A DNA stretch of 64,000 nt from Phymorhynchus buccinoides. Its lineage: Eukaryota > Mollusca > Gastropoda > Neogastropoda > Raphitomidae. Below, one piece after another: positions 43,482-56,105 of this stretch (position 1 is its first letter; each line of letters opens with the position of its first letter). The notes beneath the pieces were generated by a model. The model had not been told where the DNA came from and made no database searches. It saw only the letters and a program-made list of their open reading frames with translations. The translations under genes were made by a program, and so were the position numbers. The DNA is taken from assembly GCA_017654935.2 (NCBI GenBank), contig CM065699.1, positions 2,794,472 through 2,858,471 of the forward strand. Direction: 5' to 3'.

Positions 43482-43878
43482 TGCCTATCCTGGGCTATAT
43501 ATAATAATGTATGCCTATCCTGGGCTATATATAATAATGCATGCCTATCCTGGGCTATATATAATAGATGTATGCCTATCCTGGGCTATATATAATAGAT
43601 GTATGCCTATCCTGGGCTATATATAATAGATGTATGCCTATCCTGGGCTATATATAATGTATGCCTATCCTGGGCTATATATAATAGATGTATGCCTATC
43701 CTGGGCTATATATAATAGATGTATGCCTATCCTGGGCTATATATAATAGATGTATGCCTATCCTGGGCTATATATAATAGATGTATGCCTATCCTGGGCT
43801 ATATATAATAGATGTATGCCTATCCTGGGCTATATATAATAGATGTATGCCTATCCTGGGCTATATATAATAGATGTA
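43482..43878 (+). repeat. 31-bp minisatellite, about 13 copies
   Basis: Unit tgcctatcctgggctatata plus taatagatgta, with shorter variants in the first and sixth copies. Confidence 0.94.
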
Positions 43879-44317
43879 TTTGTAATTTTGTGACTTTGAA
43901 ATGATGAATTTGTTTGTCAGATTGCCAGTATGTTAAATGTCTGACATTTGCAGCATCCGGGGTGGTTATATTTATTCCCAAGAAAGCTTTTGGATTTGAG
44001 AATGCTGTGTGTACTTTTTATTCATGTTCTACTTGCGCTGTTTTTCTCGTAAGCTATGCTGTTATTTTTTAGCATGAGTTTAGAAAAGCTTTTGTTGATT
44101 TTATTCTGTATCTGAAATATAGTGGTTTCACTCTTTTCTTTTGTTTTCAGAATGAGAAAGGCCTTATCATGCGCAACAAGGTTTGTTGTGCAGAATCTAA
44201 AGGCGAAAGATAGAAAGCGAAAAAGAACTGAACACCTGCAAGGAATGCTGTCTCAGTTTATTGCAGATTAAACTTGGATTCAGTGAAGAAGAAGAAAGGT
44301 CAGACACATTCTCAGAC

Positions 44318-44725
44318 TGCAAAATGAGAGAATGGCAGAGGTCTTCTGTACTGCAATGAGAGAATGGCAGAGGTCTTCTGTACTGCAAAATGAGAGAATG
44401 GCAGAGGTCTTCTGTACTGCAATGAGAGAATGGCAGAGGTCTTCTGTACTGCAATGAGAGAATGGCAGAGGTCTTCTGTACTGCAAAATGAGAGAATGGC
44501 AGAGGTCTTCTGTACTGCAAAATGAGAGAATGGCAGAGGTCTTCTGTAAATGAGAGAATGGCAGAGGTCTTCTGTACTGCAAAATGAGAGAATGGCAGAG
44601 GTCTACTGTACTGCAAAATGAGAGAATGGCAGAGGTCTTCTGTACTGCAAAATGAGAGAATGGCAGAGGTCTACTGTACTGCAAAATGAGAGGATGGCAG
44701 TAGTGCAGAGGTCTACTGTTCTATG
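44318..44725 (+). repeat. 30-34-bp minisatellite, about 13 copies
   Basis: Unit aatgagagaatggcagaggt plus cttctgtactgcaa, variable A-run length, and a cta/ctt variant near the right end. Confidence 0.94.
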
Positions 44726-45818
44726 GCTGGGAGAGAAATGGTGGAAATACCGGTGTGCTCTTATTTATTATTATTCCCGCTATTGTTTTTGTGTGTGTTA
44801 TGCTTTTCTCAAACTCTTGATCGGATGTCTGGTTTTGTGTTTGAGAAATTGTTTTAAATTTGGTGGTATATAAGGAACTCGGAAGTTTTAATTGTGAGGC
44901 CAACGACCTGTGCACAAAAGTTGCCCAAAATATTACAAACAATATGAATTAAAAAACCAACTGAACTAACAAAGAAACTAAAGTATATGTATTCACTGAG
45001 CTAGCAATTGATCACATATTAAAGCATAGAAACTAAACATTGCAATGTCTCTCAAAGAGTTGTGTCTTCAAGCTGAAACAAAACAAATGGCTTGTTGATG
45101 TGGATTTAGACAATGGTTCAGAATGTCTGTCTCTCTCAAAGACTGATAACATGGACAACAACAAAAAAATGATGTTCATTCTCGACCCATTTACAAAATG
45201 GACAGTCCAAAGGTCTCTGGGAATGTTATTTACATTTAGGTGGTATGTAAGGAGAGTGTGTGTGTGTACTAGCATAACTGTGTGCGTGCATGTATGTGTG
45301 CAAAAGAGAGTTGCCATCTCTTTCACTTGCTCAAATGGTTTTTAAGTACATGTTATCTTCTCTTTACATCTGCCTGTGATAAGCAGCATGCTAAACTTCG
45401 GTTTTTTAATGATAATGTAAAGCTTACCCCCGGAAAAAAAGTAGCGACTTATAGCCTGGAAAGTATGGTGGTGATCTTTCCAAGACGTGGGGACACAATT
45501 CCGGAATAGAACCGGCCAGCTGTGGTCGAAACATCCTAATCATGGCTAAAGGAACATGCTTAACTCATTCAAGTCGTTCCGGACATATATGTCTGCAATT
45601 AATAGATGGCTGTCAATTTGATGCATTTGCTTCAAGGGAAGTAAACCTGTGTACACACAATACCTTGGTCACTTCTAAACTTGCTTCACTCCCTTAGACC
45701 ACAATTTTGCCTCTGACTTTGCTTTTGTAGGGGTTTGTTGTGGGGAAACCAATTGGTGTAGTTTTTCTATATAAAGTTTTATATAAAGTCTATATATAAA
45801 ACTTCCCTATGTCTAAAC
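44726..45818. other. intergenic, no recognised gene
   Basis: AT-rich. At 45400-45480 a word cttacccccggaaaaaaagt...gcgacttatagcctggaaag resembles one end of the pogo-type elements but has no partner. Confidence 0.5.
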
Positions 45819-45824
45819 CTGAAG

Positions 45825-46097
45825 CAGACCTGCCTACCCATACGATTTTTTCGTATTTTGTACACGATTTTGAGCCCCAGTACGGCAGTACGGTAAATGG
45901 AAAATTAATACGGCAAAAATTTGAACTTAAGTTCTTCTAAGATTGGTCAAAATCAGGTGTTTTTCGTCATTTCACATGGCGGTTTAATGTTCTGTAATGT
46001 TCCGTTTTTGGGTCTCCTTGCAAAATACAGAATTTTGAGAAAAAGTACGGAATTTTATTTCGTGGAGTACCTAAAAAAGAAATTGGGGGTAGGTCTG
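45825..46097. mobile_element. MITE sharing ends with 28325-28988
   Basis: Ends CAGACCTGCCTACCC...GGGGGTAGGTCTG, flanked by the exact 6-bp duplication ctgaag (45819-45824, 46098-46103). The interior has cgtattttgtacacgattttg and cagtacggcagtacgg words. A second member proves the element's boundaries. Confidence 0.85.
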
Positions 46098-46103
46098 CTG
46101 AAG

Positions 46104-46898
46104 TCAAAACCCGTAATCTTTCATTTCTTCTTTTGTTTATGTACGTTTTGTTTCTGTGTATGACTGGAGTGATTTGTCAGTTTTTTTTAATAATTCAAAA
46201 TCGCTGCGATGCGAAAGAGTTAAAGTAGTGGATGAATTGAGACGTCAAACGCCGAGTTCTTGAACCCAGCGTTTGACGTTATTTGGTTAGAGGTGGTGCA
46301 GTAGATTGCTCAATTGTGTTTCGATCATTGGTCAATTGTGTTTCAATCATTTTCTGTGAAATCAGGGCCACAGATCTGTTTGGGTTGTGTTTGTGATCTA
46401 CATTTCTGAAACTATTCATAATATCCAAAAATGAGATTACTATCCCTATGTATTTTATCCACTTGAAATCTCCTGTTAGCATTAGCATATCTTGGGGCAT
46501 TTCCTAACTTGCACATTGCTTATTTTGATAGCATGGGTTGTGTGTGCACTTTTTGACACTGAGAGACAGAGTTTGCTGTAAAGACCAAAAACGTTTTTCC
46601 ATGTTGCCATGTGTTGCATAATAATGGCTTTGCACACTACCCTGTGGGAGAGAGAGAGAGAGAGAGAATTAGATGAAGGGAGTGCAAGATATGTATAATT
46701 TGCTGCTTTTTTTTTAATGCATATCAAACCGTAGCTTCTCACAAAATGTATTTCATAGAAGTTTATCTACTTCACAAGGTCTTTCATATACTGAATTGTA
46801 TGTCCATTTCCATTGATGCTCATTTGTTTTGGTGGAGCATGACAATTGGTTTTGTTATCAATGATTGGATGTCTGTGTGTGAACTCTTCTAGTGCCAT
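46104..46898. other. intergenic, no recognised gene
   Basis: AT-rich sequence with a short (AG)n at 46650. An inverted pair gacgtcaaacgccgag...ccagcgtttgacgtt at 46241-46280 forms a hairpin. Confidence 0.5.
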
Positions 46899-47390
46899 GG
46901 GTTCTTTTTGACATTCTTGGTGGTCCGTTGCATCTCCACCGACAGAAGGGGAGTAACTGTCTTGACCAGTGCCCATGCATTGCTTCAACAAAACGTCATT
47001 GCCATAAGCTCTGAAAGTAAAACACAGGGCAGTGAACGTCTCTGCATTTGGTGGGAGTGAAGTGTGTCGCCCATGGTGCTACAGTTAACACAGGGCAGGC
47101 ACTTGGCAGTGAACGTCTCTGCATTTGGTGGGAGTGAAGTGTCGCCCATGGTGCTACAGTTAACACAGGGCAGGCACTTGGCAGTGAACGTCTGCATTTG
47201 GTGGGAGTGAAGTGTGTCGCCCATGGTGCTAGAGTTAGCACAGGGCAGTGAACGTCTCTGCATTTGGTGGGAGTGAAGTGTGTCGCCCATGGTGCTAGAG
47301 TTAACACAGGGCAGGCACTTGGCAGTGAACGTCTCTGCATTTGGTGGGAGTGAAGTGTGTCGCCCATGGTGCTAGAAGAGTTAAAGCAGA
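46899..47390 (+). repeat. foldback fragment expanded into a 60-77-bp minisatellite
   Basis: 46899-46985 resembles one arm start of the foldback at 20591-20988 (ctttttgacattcttggt...gtccgt). The next arm segment (cagggcaggcacttggcagt, gaacgtctctgcatttggtg, ggagtgaagtgtgtcgccca) is repeated about five to six times with internal deletions. Confidence 0.85.
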
Positions 47391-47410
47391 CATTTTTTGT
47401 TCTAATGTGT

Positions 47411-47670
47411 TTAACCCTTTCACCGCCAATGTCGCCCCTTTCACCGCCAATGTCGCATTTATGCACCACAATGGTTTAACACCCATGTCACTAAAAGGTA
47501 TCAAATCAGGGCCTGCTATTTCAATCTTATTTTCTTAATTTTGGGAGATACGGATAGACCCGTTATACATATCACAGATGAATTCCCAATATTGCAGATA
47601 TTTTATTTTTTCTACCCCGTCAAGTTTAATGGTATTTTTTTGCTAAAATATGTGTCGGCAAAAGGGTTAA
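47411..47670 (+). mobile_element. piggyBac-like MITE, copy 2
   Basis: TTAA-bounded, ends CCCTTTCACCGCCAATGTCG and AAAGGG. The left terminal word is duplicated in tandem. Confidence 0.85.
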
Positions 47671-48522
47671 ATGATTTCTTTCTGTATGCTGGATGTAAAG
47701 AGCACCTCAGTCATCACTATCATTGCAGACTGAGGTCTCAAAAAGCACACTTTATTTGGTTCAGTTTATCTGACGTAGCGTTTCACTTGACACATGGCTT
47801 GGTTTGATTTTGTTTTATTTTTGTTTGTTTGTTTGTTTGTTCATTACTAGTAATGTTTAAATTAAAGTTTTAGACTTGTAATCTGCTTTTAGAGACATGA
47901 CAGTATATGTATTTCATGTCCCTCTGGTCTTTTACATTCATTTTCTTTTCTCATGCTTTTGTTCTTACAAGTTTCTTTATTATTCCAATCCATGAAAAAC
48001 ATGTCCCGTCTAATCTGATAGTTTTTCAATATCTTTCAATCCATGAATAATTGATCTGATAATTGCATAAAGGCCAAATAGTACATATTTTATTCAGTGA
48101 AGGCCTTGTTTGCATCTGAGAATTTCCCCTTGTTGGAAATGTTCAGTTTGTTGAAAACCCGTCTGTCTGGTAGGCTGCTAGCTAGCTGTCAGTTGTGGGA
48201 CAACGTAGCAATAATTGTTGGGGGGTTTTAATAATGAAAACAGGCATTAGTATTGGCATTACTTTCTAGTAACAGAGACCGAATTTGGGGCTGCTCCCAC
48301 CTGGAGAGCCGTTGCCTCTTGTGCAGCGCCGTTGTAATTGTTGGTCGGTGTATTCATGCTTTAACGCCCAACACTTGCCTGCCTGTCTACTGTAAAGCAT
48401 TCATCAAATTATAGCAATATTCCATTGTCTGAAAACAAGCCTGAATGGCATGTGGGTATGCAAATAAAGTGTCATTTATTTCTTCTTCTCCTTGTCAGTC
48501 TCACTCCGAGTGCTAAAACTAA
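47671..48522. other. intergenic, no recognised gene
   Basis: AT-rich; nothing identified. Confidence 0.5.
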
Positions 48523-48668
48523 TACAGTGGAACCTCCCTTATAAGACTCCCTCCCACGTAAGACCTACCTATCTGAGACATTGCCCTTCGTTGTAAGCAT
48601 TAAAGTTACCTCCCTTATAAGCCCTCATTTTGGATGATTTTTGGTCTAATAAGGGAGGTTCCCCTGTA
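48523..48668. mobile_element. pogo-type MITE, 146 bp, simple form
   Basis: TA-flanked ends TACAGTGGAACCTCCCTTAT and, in reverse, TACAGGGGAACCTCCCTTAT. It is the unexpanded relative of 25762-26063 and defines the family structure. Confidence 0.9.
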
Positions 48669-49494
48669 CACATCTTTCAAGAGGGATGGATCATCACTTT
48701 TAGAATTGTTTCTCTCCCATCTTTAGCAAAGATGTGTGTTTGAAAATTATCAGTTTATCACCTGGAAAATGACCAGAAAAAATGGAGTCCAATAAAAACC
48801 TTGTACAGCTTTGTGTTTTGTGAACAATTCTCACAACCTTCAGGAAATGATAACGTAAATTCTCAGTTCCAACACTAGTGCTCCGATTGATTACAGAGAT
48901 TTACTGATACAATCTCATTCCAGCAAATGCACAAACTCGCACCAAAACTTGACTTCAACAAGCTTTTAATGAGCAAAAAATTGTGTTTTCAGACACACAT
49001 GAAAAACTGAATTGATGCTCTAAGATCTAGTAATTGAGTTGCGATAGTTGGTTTAGTTTTCAGACAAAAATCAATATCTCGCTCAACACGACAAACAAAA
49101 CCAAAAGTATCATGTTCTAAAGTACAAAGAAACCCACTACAGTCAAGATGCTCACGACACGAGGCAAGCCTCACACAACAAACTAATACTCATGAAGACA
49201 TGATTGCACATTTTCACATGACTGATGAGATTCGCGATATCAAACAATGCATAAAAGTTTCAACGATACTCTTAGCGCGCGTACACACAACTAAATGTTT
49301 CCGTACGGAAACTCCGTAAATAAGTAAAAGAAAGAAGGAAAAAATAAGCGGACGCATTTCCGCGAGTAAACGTGTGCACTTATGTTTTCTTTCTTGCTTC
49401 GACTTGTTCACATTTAGCGGTGTTTACGAGTGCTAACAGCAGTTGTTTTATTATCCGGGAATGGTTACATCAGCATAGACTTTCTGAGACAAAC
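48669..49494. other. intergenic, no recognised gene
   Basis: No array, transposon end or coding motif identified. Confidence 0.5.
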
Positions 49495-49760
49495 TATTTT
49501 AGCATGGGTGCCACTGCACAAAATGAACAAACCTGAAAGGCCGGGGTCCAGGGGTAGTGTCCCCCTGTAGCTGAAGCAAACATTGATTTATGAAGGTATT
49601 TTAGTTGGCTTTTTCCACAATTTATACAAATGCTTATTTTAAAGCGTTTGAAAAATACAGTAGACACAAAGATCTTGTTTTGACAAATTTGAAAAAAAGG
49701 AACTTCCTGTTCTGGTAAAATTCAAAAACAGGAAATCCTTGTATAGCAGGATATGTTGCA
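49495..49760 (-). repeat. interspersed repeat, inverted copy of 9780-10060
   Basis: Contains aacctgaaaggccggggtcc, gtgtccccctgtagctgaag and aggaaatccttgtatagcag, the reverse complements of words at 9790-10030. Confidence 0.75.
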
Positions 49761-49779
49761 GCCATGTTTTAGTCTTAAA

Positions 49780-50962
49780 AAACAGAAAGGCAGCTATTCC
49801 AAATGACAGCGTGTAGAAAGAACCTGCTGGCCAGTCACATGTGAAGAGAACAAAAACAAAGGCAGCTATTCCAAATGACAGCGTGTAGAAAGAACCTGCT
49901 GGCCAGTCACATGTGAAGAGAACAAAAACAGAAAGGCAGCTATTCCAAATGACAGCGTGTAGTAAGAACCTGCTGGCCAGTCACATGTGAAGAGAACAAA
50001 AACAGAAAGGCAGCTATTCCAAATGACAGCGTGTAGTAAGAACCTGCTGGCCAGTCACATGTGAAGAGAACAAAAACAGAAAGGCAGCTATTCCAAATGA
50101 CAGCGTGTAGTAAGAACCTGCTGGCCAGTCACATGTGAAGAGAACAAAAACAGAAAGGCAGCTATTCCAAATGACAGCGTGTAGAAAGAACCTGCTGGCC
50201 AGTCACATGTGAAGAGAACAAAAACAGAAAGGCAGCTATTCCAAATGACAGCGTGTAGAAAGAACCTGCTAGCCAGTCACATGTGAAGAGAACAAAAACA
50301 GAAAGGCAGCTATTCCAAATGACAGCGTGTAGTAAGAACCTGCTGGCCAGTCACATGTGAAGAGAACAAAAACAGAAAGGCAGCTATTCCAAATGACAGC
50401 GTGTAGAAAGAACCTGCTGGCCAGTCACATGTGAAGAGAACAAAAACAGAAAGGCAGCTATTCCAAATGACAGCGTGTAGTAAGAACCTGCTGGCCAGTC
50501 ACATGTGAAGAGAACAAAAACAGAAAGGCAGCTATTCCAAATGACAGCGTGTAGAAAGAACCTGCTGGCCAGTCACATGTGAAGAGAACAAAAACAGAAA
50601 GGCAGCTATTCCAAATGACAGCGTGTAGAAAGAACCTGCTGGCCAGTCACATGTGAAGAGAACAAAAACAGAAAGGCAGCTATTCCAAATGACAGCGTGT
50701 AGAAAGAACCTGCTAGCCAGTCACATGTGAAGAGAACAAAAACAAAGGCAGCTATTCCAAATGACAGCGTGTAGAAAGAACCTGCTAGCCAGTCACATGT
50801 GAAGAGAACAAAAACAGAAAGGCAGCTATTCCAAATGACAGCGTGTAGAAAGAACCTGCTAGCCAGTCACATGTGAAGAGAACAAAAACAAAGGCAGCTA
50901 TTCCAAATGACAGCGTGTAGAAAGAACCTGCTAGCCAGTCACATGTGAAGAGAACAAAAACC
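49780..50962 (+). repeat. 74-bp minisatellite, 16 copies
   Basis: Unit gaaaggcagctattccaaat, gacagcgtgtagtaagaacc, tgctggccagtcacatgtga, agagaacaaaaaca. Variants gtagaaag/gtagtaag and ggccag/agccag are distributed in blocks; some copies lack the leading ga. Confidence 0.95.
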
Positions 50963-51320
50963 ATTTACCCACTTTTGTTTCTAGATGAAAAGATTGTCAC
51001 CAACGATCCTTTATATAATGATACTGTCTGTTTTTAAGGGGGGGGGGGGGGGGCAGGAGGAAAGTGGAAAGATGGATATAGTTTTGGCAAATTATTGTCT
51101 TTGGTTGGCAGGCACAAGAAGTATTTGACATTTTTGGCAACTGCTGTGTGCTTACGAACAGAAATCAAAATTTTACACATATATTAAAGCATTGATGGTT
51201 GTTCCTCATGTTCTATTCTTTCTCCGGTACCTGGACCGATGGACAACCCTTACTGATTCCTTTACTGGTGAACGTAGCACAACACAGTTTCTCCTTCAAT
51301 GGCAACAATATGCCTGACCT
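50963..51320. other. intergenic with a G run
   Basis: Poly-G at 51039-51053; otherwise nothing recognised. Confidence 0.5.
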
Positions 51321-51324
51321 GCGC

Positions 51325-51815
51325 TATCAGAATCACTATCCATAACCTTGTGGCCAGGATACCTTGGCACTTGTTTCAACTATCAGAATCACTATCCATA
51401 ACCTTGTGGCCAGGATACCTTGGCACTTGTTTCAACTATCAGAATCACTATCCATAACCTTGTGGCCGGGATACCTTGGCACTTGTTTCAACTATCAGAA
51501 TCACTATCCATAACATTGTGGCCGGGATACCTTGGCACTTGTTTCAACTATGCCACAGGATACCTTGGCACTTGTTTCAACTATCAGAATCACTATCCAT
51601 AACATTGTGGCCGGGATACCTTGGCACTTGTTTCAACTATCAGAATCACTATCCATAACATTGTGGCCAGGATACCTTGGCACTTGTTTCAACTATGCCA
51701 CAGGATACCTTGGCACTTGTTTCAACTATCAGAATCACTATCCATAACCTTGTGGCCGGGATACCTTGGCACTTGTTTCAACTATCAGAATCACTATCCA
51801 TAACATCGTGGCCAA
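51325..51815 (+). repeat. 56-bp minisatellite, about 8-9 copies
   Basis: Unit ctatcagaatcactatccat, aaccttgtggccaggatacc, ttggcacttgtttcaa. Two copies carry an extra short piece tgccacaggataccttggca. Confidence 0.94.
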
Positions 51816-51916
51816 TCCCTGCTTCAAGCCGATACACTGGCCCATGAAGATAAATCACTCCCAGCGTTAGGGACAGTAGAATATAGGTACGTACTGAGCA
51901 GACTTGTTTATGATAC

Positions 51917-52161
51917 TTAACCCTTTCATCGCCACTGTCGCCTCTTGGCACCACAGTGATTGAGCACCCATGTCACTAAAAGGTATCAAATGAGGGTCTG
52001 GTAACCAATGACCTTATGTTCTTAATTTTGGGAGGTAAGGACAGGCCCTGTTTTATGCACGTCAGAGGAATCACCCAATAGTGCAGACGAAATATTTTCT
52101 CTACCTGGGTAAGTTTAATGATAAATTTTGGATGAGGAATGGCTAGCGTTGAAAGGGTTAA
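51917..52161 (+). mobile_element. piggyBac-like MITE, copy 3
   Basis: TTAA-bounded, ends CCCTTTCATCGCCACTGTCG and GAAAGGG. Aligned by eye to copies at 29461-29702 (reverse) and 47411-47670. Confidence 0.87.
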
Positions 52162-53932
52162 GCCGACTCCCAGTGATCGCACATCTAACCTGCGAATGAC
52201 ACTCAAGGCAGATCTACGACTGGAGATCAGACGAATGTCAAAATGTGGCAGCCAAGTTGTCTCTTCAAGCACTGACATTTAGTTGGAAGTGGCCACGACA
52301 AAGTAGCCCAGTGTGACACATCCTGCTTAGAAAAAAGGTGCCAATAGGACCCAGAGACACACCTGTCCTACCAACACAAGAGCCAAGTTAGCAACAGGGT
52401 CAGGAGATGCATTTGACATGCGTGTGACCTCCAGTCACATAGAAACTCTGGAATGCATGTTGAGTCTTCGTACGAATGCATGTTGAGTCTGTGCGTCCGC
52501 TTTTCTTTAGAAGAAACATCATAAATAGAAGGCAATATGCTTTAACCTTATCTACAAAAAAAAAAGAATCCTAAAATAGAAAAAGGACAAAGCACACACA
52601 CACACACACCCCAAATATAAAAACAACAACATTCATGACAGCTCATGCAGTGAAACCGTTCCATGAAAGACCTACACCGGTCCAATTTCTTTCAACATAC
52701 ACCGGTCCAATTGTTGTACCATTTCCCAGCGGATTCCAACAAACTCCCAAGATACTTTGCAACAGCGGCAACGACAGTTTGACCATTTTGTGTTGTTACA
52801 ACAATCTGATGTCTTGAACAATATCGCTGCATGCCAGGCAACAAGCCCATCACCCAGCACAACGGTACCAAGATATACGTCAGTGGAGACAGAATGGAGA
52901 TTCATCTTCACCTCATACAACAAATGGGGAGGAAACAATATCAACATGGTTCATGAAATCTGACGCTCCAACGTTTCATACAACAGTGTTTCTACCCAGG
53001 ATAATTACAATACTATGACGGGGGAACATTGGTTTAATGCCTTACTCAAAGATAACTGGATTTCATCCTATGTACAAATCGGACTGGCACTAAATGGCTG
53101 ATTTGAGTAGTGCCGCTATTCCATTCTTAGTTATTCCCTACAAAATGAACTCCCAACTCTGTATGATGATGATGAGCGATGATCTAACAGTGACTAATAT
53201 TACAACAATCATGATTTATGGCAAGGGCTTCACTCAATGGCCCAGTACTTTTGGGAGATCACACCAAAAAAAACACCCACAAACAAAAAACCAAACAAAC
53301 AAACAAATTGCACACACACACTCTCAAAACAAATTCAATTCTTTAGTATTATTTTACAACTGGGTCTCACACTCAACCGTAATGTAAATAATAATACGCT
53401 CAAACCGTAATGTAAATAATAATAATACACTCAAACCGTAATGTAAATAATTATGTCGATATTTCTCTATGGGCTGTAGTAGCACGTCACCCTGTTATAG
53501 CAAAGATCACAACAAAATAACAAATTGTCGTCATCATCATCATCATCACAGCAAACTGAACGCTATGTACACCAATGAAGATGCTGCAGGGAACAGTTAG
53601 GAAGAAGAATAAATGAATAACTCGTAAGGTCAAAATGAACAATTTGTAAGGTCAAGATGAATAATTCATAAGGTCACAATGCAACTAACATTATGCCCAC
53701 TTGGTTTCCGCTGGAATAAGAAACAAGATACAGAAACGATTTGTACAGCACTAATAGACAGAGACAGGAAAGAGGGGTAGGAAGAAAGGGGGTGGGATGG
53801 GGTGGGGCTGTCAAAGTTTGCATGGGGTGATATACAGTTTTTGGCCGCCATCAACTGAATAACATTGTTATCTGCAGTAACCTACATGCTATGTGTGTGT
53901 GCTGTGAACTGCTTGACAGCACTTGTTGGCGT
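52162..53932. other. intergenic, no recognised gene
   Basis: Mostly AT-rich. A short tandem caaaccgtaatgtaaataat is at 53370-53450. No conserved coding signature in the short open frames. Confidence 0.5.
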
Positions 53933-54075
53933 ACCCTGACTAACAGAATCCAGGGATCATCCCAACAGCCAAAGCACTTGAACACTATGGTACAAATGCA
54001 CTAGCTAGGGATGAGATCATTACGTGTGTGACCGTTTTTTATTACCCCGCCATGTGGGCAGCCACACTCCGACTA
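53933..54075 (+). repeat. interspersed repeat B, copy 2
   Basis: Matches 41893-42040 in the same orientation (cttgaacactatggtacaaa, gggcagccacactccg). Confidence 0.8.
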
Positions 54076-54754
54076 TGGAGGATGACAGCATTTGACTGAA
54101 ATTTTAAAAGAAAAGAACATGACAGTGAAAATGTTATAAGTGATAGCCTGAAGATGGCAAGCACCAGTTTAAATAATCGCCTAGGTAAATCAATGCATAG
54201 ATTTTCTCTCGCTGTGAACAGTTGTACCTGTTGTTTTCCCCAAAGTATCGTACAAAAACTAAATCTGATTAAATATATATCAATAGTCTTTCATAAATCT
54301 TTAAAAAACCTGAAACAAAATGTCCATAGACAATACATGACAAAGTTAAAAAGATATGCTACTCTGTAACAATAAATAAATCATCTTCAGATATAATAAT
54401 ACTTTCAAATTAATTCTATCAAACACGTGTCGTGCTTAGTAAACAAAACATTGCTACATTGTAGAGTCATTTAAAGTCAATAATAATAGAACAAGAACTT
54501 CATAAAAAATACAACCGTGTTTCTTTATATCTTTTTGTTTATTTCCTTCATGCAATATGCTGCCTTTTTATTTTAATACCACCACACCCACCCATCATAC
54601 CTCCCCCCCCCCCTTTTTTTCTCCCTCTTCTCTGCAACCCTAAATAAATACGGAAATGAAGGTTTAAACTAAAACCGTATCATTATTTTCCGTATCAGTG
54701 GCTGAGTTTCTTGTGATGAAAATCAACAGCCGTTCAGATCTGAAGATACAACGT
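54076..54754. other. intergenic, no recognised gene
   Basis: AT-rich with a C run at 54603-54613. Minus-strand AATAAA words (tttatt on plus, for example near 54540) could serve SLC7 but are far from its stop. Confidence 0.45.
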
Positions 54755-55420
54755 GCCAATGTCCCTGTAACAATGGACAGCTTAGCCCACACCGCACGAC
54801 CTCCAGTCTCAACGGCTACATGGGGGGAATGTCCCTGTAACAATGGACAGCTTAGCCCACACCGCACGACCTCCAGTCTCAGAGGCTACATGGGGGGAAT
54901 GTCCCTGTAACAATGGACAGCTTAGCCCACACCGCACGACCTCCAGTCTCAGAGGCTACATGGGGGAAATGGCCCATCATTTCCAGACAGGACCTCCAGT
55001 CTTAGAGGTTAAATGGCCCATCATTTCCAGACAGGACCGGTGTCTCAGAGGCTACATGGGGGAAATGGCCCATCATTTCCAGACAGGACCGGTGTCTCAG
55101 AGGCTACATGGGGGAAATGGCCCATCATTTCCAGACAGGACCTCCAGTCTTAGAGGCTACATGGGGGAAATGGCCCATCATTTCCAGACAGGACCGGTGT
55201 CTCAGAGGCTACATGGGGGAAATGGCCCATCATTTCCAGACAGGACCGGTGTCTCAGAGGCTACATGGGGGAAATGGCCCATCATTTCCAGACAGGACCG
55301 GTGTCTCAGAGGCTACATGGGGGAAATGGCCCATCATTTCCAGACAGGACCGGTGTCTCAGAGGCTACATGGGGGAAATGGCCCATCATTTCCAGACAGG
55401 ACCGGTGTCTCAGAGGCATG
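54755..55420 (+). repeat. compound 69-bp and 52-bp minisatellite
   Basis: Three copies of a 69-bp unit (aatgtccctgtaacaatgga...ctccagtctcagaggctaca) pass into about eight copies of a 52-bp unit (aaatggcccatcatttccag, acaggaccggtgtctcagag, gctacatggggg). The two share gtctcagaggctacatgggg. Confidence 0.93.
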
Positions 55421-56105
55421 CACTGCTCTTTGTTCAGCAGTCCTTGATGCTGCAGTTTCAGCAGTCTCTACTCACTAAACACACAATCTACCAACACTAC
55501 AAAGACAAAGGCAAAAGATTTTCCTGGGAGAAAAAAAAAATCTCTTGATTACCGTTTAAAAAAAAATACAAGTAGAACACTGTACCAACCCTACAAATTT
55601 GTAGTCAAATCAAAAACAATTCTCTGGAAAAAAAAGAGAAATGTTTTGATTACTGCTTTACAAAAAGTAGATGAAACAAAGAATCTGTTAGAACTGTATC
55701 CGAGTCTAGAAACCAAGACACGTTTTATTGCCTTTTAATTCATCACCCACCCCACCCACCCTCCCATTACCTCAAACTTCAACAAGAAAAAAACCTATTT
55801 ATGTGTACAAATGATTTCTGTTAGTTCGTAGAAGGGAATTACTCTGTCATTTTGCTAAGGTATCAGGACTGAATTTGAGAACGTGAGATCAATGTGAAAA
55901 GGGGTCAGGGAGAACAACAAAAAAGCATCACTATTGCTAATGCGTGTTACAAGCAGTAGGTTCCATCCTAAGCCATATATACATCCAATACATATCAAGG
56001 AGAGTACTAGTTCACAGTTTGGCGTTTACTACACACTTGTTCTGGGAGGATTCCACTCTCAGAATTCAGCTAAAAAAGAAACATCCCCATCCCTTCACTA
56101 TTTCT
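55421..56105. other. downstream of SLC7, no recognised gene
   Basis: A-rich sequence; may include the SLC7 3'UTR end but no clear minus-strand polyadenylation site was fixed. Confidence 0.4.

Noticed and set aside
44141..44190. A possible isolated exon after ttttgttttcag
   Set aside because: The acceptor looks good and AATGAGAAAGGCC...AACAAG|gttt could be a small exon, but the peptide matches nothing I recognise and there is no partner exon.
49780..50962. Regular 74-bp repeats resembling a CRISPR array
   Set aside because: Units are directly adjacent without unique spacers, no cas genes are present, and the DNA is eukaryotic.
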